A stretch of DNA of 64,000 nt from contig NZ_JAUQSZ010000013.1 in the NCBI RefSeq assembly GCF_030580995.1, forward strand, positions 62,001 to 126,000, in the 5' to 3' direction. The first letter of the stretch is position 1, and each line of letters starts with the position of its first letter. The position numbers and the translations under genes are program-made. Positions 58,011 to 64,000 of the stretch are shown here, one piece after another. The DNA is from Sphingomonas immobilis. Its GTDB lineage: Bacteria > Pseudomonadota > Alphaproteobacteria > Sphingomonadales > Sphingomonadaceae. The notes beneath the pieces were generated by a model. It saw only the letters and a list, made by a program, of their open reading frames with translations, did not search any database and was not told the origin of the DNA.

Positions 58011-61000
58011 TCAGCGGCTCTCGATGATCTCGCGAATGCGCGTCGCCAGCGCTTCCATCGCGAAGGGCTTGGTGATCATCGCCATGCCCGGCTCCAGAAA
58101 GCCCGAGGCGAGCGCCGCATTCTCGGCATAGCCGGTCATGAACAGCACCTTCAGCGCCGGGCGTACCGCGCGCGCGCCGTCCGCAACCTGCCGCCCGTTG
58201 AGGCCCGGCAATCCGATGTCGGTGATGAGCAGGTCGATGCGACGGCTCGACTGCAAAATCTCCAGCCCCTTCGGCCCGTCCTCCGCCTCGATCGCGCGGT
58301 AGCCCAGCTCGCCCAGCACCTCGACGATCAACCCGCGTACGACCGGCTCGTCCTCCACCACCAGCACGACCTCGCCGTCCGCCGCCGGCACCTCGGACAG
58401 CGAGGGCAATATGTCCTCCGGATCCTCGGCACCGCGATAGCGCGGCAGGTAGAGCTTGATCGTCGATCCCTCGCCGAGCTCGCTGTAGATGCGCGCATAG
58501 CCTTCGGACTGGCGCGTGAAGCCGTAGATCATCGACAGGCCGAGCCCGGTTCCCTGGCCGATCGGCTTGGTGGTGTAGAACGGCTCGAACGCGCGGGCGA
58601 TGGTCTCCTTCGACATGCCGGTGCCGGTGTCGGTCACGCAGATGCAGATATATTGCCCCGGCCGCACGTCGCGGTCGCGCGCGGCGTAGAGCGAATCGAG
58701 ATGGGCGTTGCACGTCTCGATCACCAGCCGCCCGCCCTCCGGCATCGCATCGCGCGCGTTGATGACGAGGTTGAGCAGCGCGCTCTCCAACTGGTTCGGG
58801 TCGCATCGTGTCAGCCACAGCCCGCCCGCCAGCACCAGTTCGAGCTCCACCCGCTCACCGAGCGAACGGCGCAGCATATCCTCCATCGAGGAGATCAGCG
58901 GGTTGGCGCGTACCGGCCGCGGATCGAGCGGCTGGCGGCGCGAGAAGGCGAGCAGGCGGTGCGTCAGCGCGGCGGCGCGGCTGGCGGACGTCTTGGCGCC
59001 GGTCAGCCAGCGGCCGAGATCGCCCGGCCGGCCCTGGTCGAGCCGCGTCTGGATCATGTCGAGGCTGCCGGTGATTCCCTGCAGCAGATTGTTGAAATCG
59101 TGCGCGATGCCGCCGGTGAGCTGGCCGACCGCCTCCATCTTCTGGCTCTGGCGCAAAGCCTCTTCGGTGGCGCGCTGCGCGGTGATGTCGCGGCCGACGC
59201 CGTGGATGTGCCCGCCGGCCGGCACAGCCGTCCAGTCGAGCAGCCGATAGTCGCCGCTCTTCGTGCGATAGCGATTCTCGAACGACAGGGTGGTCGCCCC
59301 GGCGGCGATGCGGGCGACTTCGGCGGCCGTATCCGCAAGATCGTCGGGGTGAATGAAATCGGTGAGCAGCGTGCCGATCATCTCTTCCGGCTGAAAGCCG
59401 AGCACGCGTTCGGCCGACGGATTGATTGCGGTGATGCGGCCTTCGGGATCGCATACCAGCAGCAGATCCTGGCTGATCGTCCACAGCCGCTCGCGGTCCT
59501 GCGTGGAGGCTTCCTCGGCGCGCTTCTGCGCATCGATATCGGTGTTGGTGCCGACCCAGGAGACGATCGCGCCCGCCGAATCGCGCAGCGCAACGGCGCG
59601 CGTCAGGTGCCAGCGATACTGCCCCCCGGCATCGCGCAACCGGAATTCGGTTTCATAGCCGTCGCCGGTCGCGACCGATCTCGCCCACAGCGCCGCCGCC
59701 GCATCGAGATCGTCGGGATGAACGATCGCCGTCCAGCCTGCCCCGTCCAGCGAACCCTTTTCGGTGCCGGAGAAAGTGTAGACCTGATCGTTGAACCAAT
59801 CGAGCCAGCCATCGGCACGCGCCGTCCACACCTGATTGGGCATGAATTGCGCCAGCGCGCTGAAGCCCGCCTCGCTCTTTTCCAGCGCACGCTGGACGCG
59901 GCGGCGCTCGGTAACGTCCTGCACCGCGCCGACCAGCCGCACGACGCGGCCCGTCTCGTCGCGTTCATATTCGCCCTTGCGTGCGACGATGCGTTCCTCG
60001 CCCGTATCGGCGCGGCGGATGCGATATTCGACGTCGAGCATCGCCGATCCGCTCGCGCGCCGCGCGGCGTTGGAGATGATGTGCGCGTCCTCGGCGATGG
60101 TCAGATTTTCCACGACGCTCGCGGGCATGCGCTCGGAATTCACCAGGCCGAAGATCCGGCAGAATTCCGGCGTCACGATCAATTCGTCGCGCGCGGTCTC
60201 GATCGAGAACAGGCCGACGCCGCCGGCCTCCTGCGCGCGGCGGGCAACGGCTTCGGCGGCCTCGACCTCTTCGCGGGCGCGGTGCTCCGACGTGGTGTCG
60301 CGCAGTACCTTGACGAAGCCGACCGTCTCGCCCGCCTCGCTGCGCAGCGGCGCCATCTCGCCATGCGCCCAGAAGCGTTCGCCGCTGCGCCGCAGCCGCC
60401 AGCCGTCGTCGGTTACGCGGCCCGTTGCCGCCGCCTCCGCGCGCTCGCGTCCGGGGCGGTCGATCGCCTGGTCCTCGGGCGTGAAGAACCGGTCGAGCCG
60501 CTCGCCCAGCATCTCCTCGGGCCGCCAGCCGAGCATGTTGGTCGCACCGGCGTTCCAGCTCACGACATTGCCGGCGATGTCGGTGGCGATGATCGCGTAA
60601 TCGACCGCACTGTCGAGGATCTGGCGATTGCGCGCCTCGTTCTCGGCGATGGCGTTGCGGGTGTTATAGGCGTCGGTGATCTCGACGACGATCGCGATCA
60701 CGCCCGCGGGCTTGCCGTCGTCGCCCGGCACCGGCGAGTAATCGAGATTGAGCCAGACCAGTTCGGGCTCGCCGTGGCGGTGCAACGTCAGCGGAAAGTC
60801 GCGGTAGCTCAGCGTGCCGCCGGCGAGCCCGACGCGCACGATATTGTCGTTGAAGTCGGCGACCTCGTCCCAGCCTTCGCGGACATGGCTGCCCAGCAGG
60901 CGGCTGTCGCGCCCGCCGGCGAAATCCGCATAGGCATCGTTATAGATCATGATGCCGGCCTCGCCCCACAGCAGGACGAGCGGCACCGGATTGCGCAACA

Positions 61001-61148
61001 TCAGCCCGACGGTATGGCGCAGGCTCGGGCCCCAGCTTTCGATCGGGCCGAGCGGCGTAGCGGCCCAGTCGAACCCGGCGATCCGCACCCCCATCTCACC
61101 ACCACCGGCGAGAAAGGCCTGGTCCGTGCCGGTATCGCTCGCTGTCAT
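58011..61148 (-). CDS. Hybrid histidine kinase with multiple PAS domains
   Basis: 1045 residues, no membrane segment visible, so probably cytosolic. Five PAS-type sensor modules occupy residues 30 to about 655 (for example IIATDIAGNVVSWNAGATNM and CDPEGRITAINPSAERVLGF). The kinase has the phospho-His in GGIAHDFNNLLQG (H683) and the HATPase motifs NLVINARDAMPEGG, DTGTGM and GTGLGLSM. A C-terminal receiver has the phospho-Asp in LLITDIGLPG (D977). No response regulator or target genes are adjacent; the signal is unknown. Confidence 0.94.
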   Translation of the reverse strand: MTASDTGTDQAFLAGGGEMGVRIAGFDWAATPLGPIESWGPSLRHTVGLMLRNPVPLVLLWGEAGIMIYNDAYADFAGGRDSRLLGSHVREGWDEVADFNDNIVRVGLAGGTLSYRDFPLTLHRHGEPELVWLNLDYSPVPGDDGKPAGVIAIVVEITDAYNTRNAIAENEARNRQILDSAVDYAIIATDIAGNVVSWNAGATNMLGWRPEEMLGERLDRFFTPEDQAIDRPGRERAEAAATGRVTDDGWRLRRSGERFWAHGEMAPLRSEAGETVGFVKVLRDTTSEHRAREEVEAAEAVARRAQEAGGVGLFSIETARDELIVTPEFCRIFGLVNSERMPASVVENLTIAEDAHIISNAARRASGSAMLDVEYRIRRADTGEERIVARKGEYERDETGRVVRLVGAVQDVTERRRVQRALEKSEAGFSALAQFMPNQVWTARADGWLDWFNDQVYTFSGTEKGSLDGAGWTAIVHPDDLDAAAALWARSVATGDGYETEFRLRDAGGQYRWHLTRAVALRDSAGAIVSWVGTNTDIDAQKRAEEASTQDRERLWTISQDLLLVCDPEGRITAINPSAERVLGFQPEEMIGTLLTDFIHPDDLADTAAEVARIAAGATTLSFENRYRTKSGDYRLLDWTAVPAGGHIHGVGRDITAQRATEEALRQSQKMEAVGQLTGGIAHDFNNLLQGITGSLDMIQTRLDQGRPGDLGRWLTGAKTSASRAAALTHRLLAFSRRQPLDPRPVRANPLISSMEDMLRRSLGERVELELVLAGGLWLTRCDPNQLESALLNLVINARDAMPEGGRLVIETCNAHLDSLYAARDRDVRPGQYICICVTDTGTGMSKETIARAFEPFYTTKPIGQGTGLGLSMIYGFTRQSEGYARIYSELGEGSTIKLYLPRYRGAEDPEDILPSLSEVPAADGEVVLVVEDEPVVRGLIVEVLGELGYRAIEAEDGPKGLEILQSSRRIDLLITDIGLPGLNGRQVADGARAVRPALKVLFMTGYAENAALASGFLEPGMAMITKPFAMEALATRIREIIESR

Positions 61149-61298
61149 TGGCCCCCGCTTGTCACCCGAAACACGCCGTCCGCGGGGCTTTTCTCCCTCA
61201 CGACCGGCATAGCCGTAATCAACGTCGGACCGGCGGTACAGGTTCCTTGAAAGTCGATCGAAGCGGGAGCCCTGCCGCTTCGCAGGAATGCAAGTTTA

Positions 61299-61313
61299 TG
61301 CGAACCATTTGCA
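61299..61313. promoter_or_regulatory. Candidate Fur-type operator
   Basis: TGCGAACCATTTGCA, close to the alphaproteobacterial Fur core GCAAATGATTTGC-like palindrome. It lies 43 nt before the PepSY start. Match judged by eye. Confidence 0.4.
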
Positions 61314-61355
61314 ATAGCATTGTGATCGGCGCGCGACCGCGCTAGTCGGTGGCGT

Positions 61356-62012
61356 GTGAACGCTGATTCTGCTCCCCTCATCGCCGCCCCGCCGAAAAAA
61401 CGCCGCCTCTCGCGCGGATGGTGGCTGCGTCAGCTCCACACCTGGCACTGGATCAGCGCCGCCGTCTCGCTGATCGGGATGCTGATGTTCGCGATCACCG
61501 GCGTGACGCTCAACCATGCCGACATCATTCCGGCGACGCCCGCAGTGACGGCGAAGTCTGGCATGCTCGCGCCGTCGCTGCTGCGGCTGCTGAAGCCCGC
61601 GCCGAAAGCGAGCGACGCGCCGGTGCCCGCGCAGGTGGCGGATGCGGTGTCGGCAGCGGTCGGGCTCAACCCCGCCGGCCGTCCCGCCGAGTGGAGCGAC
61701 GCCGAAGTCTATGTCGCCATGCCGCGCCCCGGCGGCGATGCGTGGGTCAGCGTCGACCGCGCGAGCGGCGCGATCAAATCCGAGGTGACGTCGCAGGGGC
61801 TGCTGTCGCTGCTCAACGATCTCCACAAGGGCCGTAACACCGGGATCGTGTGGCGGCTGTTCATCGATCTGTTCGCGGCCGCCGCGATTCTGTTCACCGC
61901 GACCGGGCTGCTGCTCCTCCAGTTCCACGCGAAGCACCGCAAGAAAACCTGGCCGCTGGTCGGGCTCGGGTTCGCCGTGCCGCTCGTCATCGCACTCATC
62001 TTCATTCACTAG
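61356..62012 (+). CDS. PepSY-associated membrane-helix protein
   Basis: 218 residues starting at GTG 61356. Basic N terminus (PPKKRRLSRGWWLRQLHTWH), a first membrane helix (WISAAVSLIGMLMFAITGVT) with conserved LNHADI after it, a periplasmic domain (about 55-160), and two C-terminal helices (LFIDLFAAAAILFTATGLLL; PLVGLGFAVPLVIALIFIH). PepSY-TM proteins are associated with periplasmic electron transfer, including ferric-siderophore reduction. First gene of the cassette with DUF2271, DUF4198 and ApbE. Confidence 0.87.
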   Translation: MNADSAPLIAAPPKKRRLSRGWWLRQLHTWHWISAAVSLIGMLMFAITGVTLNHADIIPATPAVTAKSGMLAPSLLRLLKPAPKASDAPVPAQVADAVSAAVGLNPAGRPAEWSDAEVYVAMPRPGGDAWVSVDRASGAIKSEVTSQGLLSLLNDLHKGRNTGIVWRLFIDLFAAAAILFTATGLLLLQFHAKHRKKTWPLVGLGFAVPLVIALIFIH

Positions 62013-62024
62013 GGAAGGGAAAAC

Positions 62025-62498
62025 ATGCGCCCCGCACATCTCGCTCTCGCCGCAGGCTTCGTGGCGTTGCCCGCGAACGCCATCGCCGGCACCGTCACGG
62101 TCGTGCTGCCGCGCGTGCCGATCGCCGAATACAAGAAGCCCTATGTTGCGGCGTGGATCGAGCCTGCGGGTGGTGGCGGCGCGCGCAGCCTGTTCGCCTG
62201 GTACAAGACCAGCGGTGCCGAGGGCACGAAATGGCTCGCCGACCTGCGCTCGTGGTGGCGCAAGAGCGGGCGGACGATGAAGCTCCCCGCCGACGGCGTG
62301 TCGGGCGCGACGCGCGGCCCCGGCAGCTACACCATCCCGCTGCCCGCCGATCTCAAGCCGGGCAAATACGTCCTCAACGTCGAGGCGGCGCGCGAGCATG
62401 GCGGGCGCGAGTTGGTGAGCGTGCCGATCTCCGTGCCCGCGGCGGGCGGCAAGGCGGCGGGCAAGACCGAACTCGGCACCGTGACGGTGACGAAGTGA
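62025..62498 (+). CDS. DUF2271 protein with ApbE flavinylation motif
   Basis: 157 residues: signal peptide ending ANAIAG, then a beta-rich DUF2271 domain (TVTVVLPRVPIAEYKKPYVA, RSLFAWYKTSGAEGTKWLAD). Residues 90-96 read DGVSGAT, matching the known ApbE target consensus Dxx(S/T)GA(S/T); FMN would be joined to Thr96. RBS AGGGAAGGG precedes the ATG. The neighbouring apbE gene supports it as the flavin-carrying subunit. Stop overlaps the next start (GTGA). Confidence 0.85.
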   Translation: MRPAHLALAAGFVALPANAIAGTVTVVLPRVPIAEYKKPYVAAWIEPAGGGGARSLFAWYKTSGAEGTKWLADLRSWWRKSGRTMKLPADGVSGATRGPGSYTIPLPADLKPGKYVLNVEAAREHGGRELVSVPISVPAAGGKAAGKTELGTVTVTK

Positions 62499-63403
62499 GC
62501 GCGCGCGGCATCCTTCGGCTGGCGCCGCTCGCCGCTCTGCTTTGGGCGTCCGCCGCCTACGCCGATCATCCCTTCGTGCTGCCGTCGAACACCGCCTATT
62601 CGGGCGACAACCCGATCGCGACCTTCGACGCGGCGGGGGCGGACCATGTGTTCTTCTTCGATCACCGCCCGCTGCAACTGAGCTCGATCGCGATCACCGC
62701 GCCCGACGGCACGCCCGCCCAGCCGTTCAACACGCTGCAGAGCCGCTATCGCTCGTCGTTCGACCTCAAGCTCGACCAGCAGGGCACGTGGAAGATCGCG
62801 AGCGTGCAGGCGATGATCACCGGCAGCTTCAAGCAGAACGGCGAGGAGCGCCGCGTCGGCGGGCGTCCGGGCGGCGGCGGTCCGGGCGGGCCGGGCGGTC
62901 CGGGTGCTGGGCGTCCGGCGGGCGGACCCGGCCCCGCGCCCGGCGGCGAACCGCGCCGCCAGCCGCCGGTCGCGTTCGAGGATATCCCCGCCGACGCCAC
63001 CGACGTTCGGCTGACCGAAGTGATCGGCCGCGCCGAGACCTTCGTCAGTGCGGGCGCACCGACGACCGGCGCGCTCAAGCCGACGGGCAAGGGCATCGAA
63101 CTCGACCCGGTCACGCATCCCAATGAAGTCGTGGCGGGCGAAACCGCGAAGTTCCGCTTCCTGATCGACGGCAAGCCTGCCCCCGGCCTCGACGTGACGG
63201 TGATCCCCGGCGGCGACCGCTACCGCGACGATGCGGGCGAGGTCACGCTCAAGACCGGCGCGGACGGCGTGGTCGCGATCAAATGGCCCGCCGCCGGCAT
63301 GTACTGGGTCGGCACCGAGGCCGAGGACAAGGCTCCGTCCGAAAAGCGCGCCGAGGCCCGCCGCATGAGCTATTCGGCGACGCTCGAGGTGGTGACGCCC
63401 TGA
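62495..63403 (+). CDS. DUF4198 exported protein
   Basis: 302 residues from GTG 62495. Signal peptide ends WASAAYA, followed by DHPFVLPSNTAYSGDNPIA, the usual DUF4198 (NikM-like) start. A Gly/Pro-rich linker occupies about residues 125-155 (for example GGGGPGGPGGPGAGRP). The second half has beta strands (VAGETAKFRFLIDGKPAPGL). Such domains often accompany metal uptake or redox cassettes. Coupled to DUF2271. A longer upstream open frame is a shadow. Confidence 0.84.
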   Translation: MSARGILRLAPLAALLWASAAYADHPFVLPSNTAYSGDNPIATFDAAGADHVFFFDHRPLQLSSIAITAPDGTPAQPFNTLQSRYRSSFDLKLDQQGTWKIASVQAMITGSFKQNGEERRVGGRPGGGGPGGPGGPGAGRPAGGPGPAPGGEPRRQPPVAFEDIPADATDVRLTEVIGRAETFVSAGAPTTGALKPTGKGIELDPVTHPNEVVAGETAKFRFLIDGKPAPGLDVTVIPGGDRYRDDAGEVTLKTGADGVVAIKWPAAGMYWVGTEAEDKAPSEKRAEARRMSYSATLEVVTP

Positions 63404-64000
63404 ACGAGATACGGATCGCGCTGCCTGCGGACGTATCGCAGACGGCGTTCGCACGGTGCGATCCTTCGCGTGGCGTGGGCGTGCTGCGCGGCGCGGCGAT
63501 TGGTACGTCGTGGCAGGTACGTTTTGCCGGCAGCGCTCCCGCCGGGCTGCGCGATGCGATCGAGCGGCGCTTTGCGGCCATCGTCGCGGAGATGAGCCAG
63601 TGGGAGCCGTCGTCCGTCCTCTCGCGCTTCAACCGCGCTTCGGCAGGGGCCTGGGTTACGCTTCCGCCCGACTTCGCCACCGTCATCGCCGCTGCACTCG
63701 ACGTGGCCGCGCGCAGCGACGGCGCGTTCGACCCGACGCATGGCCGTGCTGCTGCCTTGCTGGGCTTCGGAGCGGAAGCCGTCACCGCACCGCCGTCCGA
63801 AGCCGCGCTGGGGGAGGCGCGCGCTGCGGCAGGCTGGCAGCGCCTCGAATGGGACTCCGGTGCCCGCCGCCTGCGCCAGCCGGGCGGGCTGTGGCTCGAT
63901 CTATCGGGCATCGCCAAGGGCTTCGCGGTCGATGCCATCGCCGATCTGCTGCGCGACCACGGCCTGCCCGATGCGCTGGTCGAGGTGGGCGGCGAACTGG
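63400..64000 (+). CDS. apbE: FAD:protein FMN transferase ApbE (3' end beyond window)
   Basis: About 200 residues are in the window. Family signs are GTSWQVRF, RFAAIVAEMSQWEPSSVLSR, SRFNRASAGAW, DGAFDPTHGRAA, LWLDLSGIAKGFAVD and the start of the VEVGGEL motif. It covalently attaches FMN to Ser/Thr of exported proteins, and the DUF2271 motif upstream is an evident target. No ATG or GTG lies near the conserved N terminus (RIALPADV); the CTG at 63400 overlapping the upstream stop (CTGA) is the best candidate, with GTG at 63475 or 63481 as shorter alternatives. Confidence 0.9.
   Translation, partial: MNEIRIALPADVSQTAFARCDPSRGVGVLRGAAIGTSWQVRFAGSAPAGLRDAIERRFAAIVAEMSQWEPSSVLSRFNRASAGAWVTLPPDFATVIAAALDVAARSDGAFDPTHGRAAALLGFGAEAVTAPPSEAALGEARAAAGWQRLEWDSGARRLRQPGGLWLDLSGIAKGFAVDAIADLLRDHGLPDALVEVGGEL

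Noticed and set aside
61850..62494. Upstream extension of the DUF4198 frame
   Set aside because: It is an out-of-frame shadow of PepSY and DUF2271; the GTG at 62495 begins a clear signal peptide.

Overview
The window is high-GC chromosomal DNA from an alphaproteobacterium, most likely Sphingomonas or a close relative in the Sphingomonadaceae. Supporting features are the GC-rich codon use, the bamD-recN neighbourhood, yajC-secD-secF followed by a Mth938-like gene, a PccR-type propionyl-CoA regulator divergent from pccB, a TonB-dependent receptor, and several families of palindromic intergenic repeats. I see no rRNA, CRISPR array, transposase, integrase or plasmid functions. Assignment rests on reading the sequence and on remembered families; no search was run.

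Layout. 1-5.4 kb: ligA (cut by the window edge), a small protein, a cold-shock protein, a lipoprotein, then recN and bamD. 5.5-8.7 kb: manA, a TauE/SafE permease and a GT4 glycosyltransferase. 8.7-12.5 kb: the SecDF-YajC export operon with a repeat between secD and secF, then tRNA-Pro(GGG) and a DUF7684-like gene. 13-21 kb: bestrophin, a small membrane protein, an orphan GTA-type holin, an S9 peptidase, a SleB-type cell-wall hydrolase and a two-domain M16 peptidase. 21-25.5 kb: tgt, then a one-domain ModE-like regulator and a TonB-dependent receptor separated by a ModE-box-like palindrome. 25.6-33.3 kb: MarR-GNAT fusion, HAD phosphatase, EF-hand protein, CDP-glucose pyrophosphorylase, queA, a cyclophilin, an AvrRpt2-like cysteine protease, coaD, ispA and xseB.

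33.5-43.4 kb is a propionate/methylmalonyl-CoA cluster: pccR diverges from pccB, followed by a toxin-antitoxin pair, methylmalonyl-CoA mutase, a small membrane protein, bioB, a LprI-like gene and pccA. From the antitoxin to the LprI-like gene, consecutive stop and start codons overlap. BioB makes the biotin that PccA carries, so the cluster supplies enzyme and cofactor together. 43.4-50.9 kb is nucleotide-sugar metabolism for surface polysaccharide: pgm, gmd, fcl, ugd and a UDP-glucuronate epimerase. 50.9-56.2 kb is a MarR-controlled tripartite efflux operon (marR, outer-membrane factor, emrA, emrB), with a likely operator just upstream of marR. 56.3-61.1 kb holds an FAD dehydrogenase and a five-PAS hybrid histidine kinase. 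61.3 kb to the end is a PepSY / DUF2271 / DUF4198 / ApbE cassette, in which the DUF2271 protein carries a textbook ApbE flavinylation motif.

The most notable structures are: the flavinylation cassette with a Fur-like box; the ModE-like regulator, operator and TonB receptor; the toxin-antitoxin pair coupled into the propionate operon; a 65-nt element present twice in inverted orientation around 25.6 and 30.7 kb; a double-hairpin palindrome inserted inside another repeat at 16.9 kb; and five copies of a repeat that falsely extends reading frames such as pccR.
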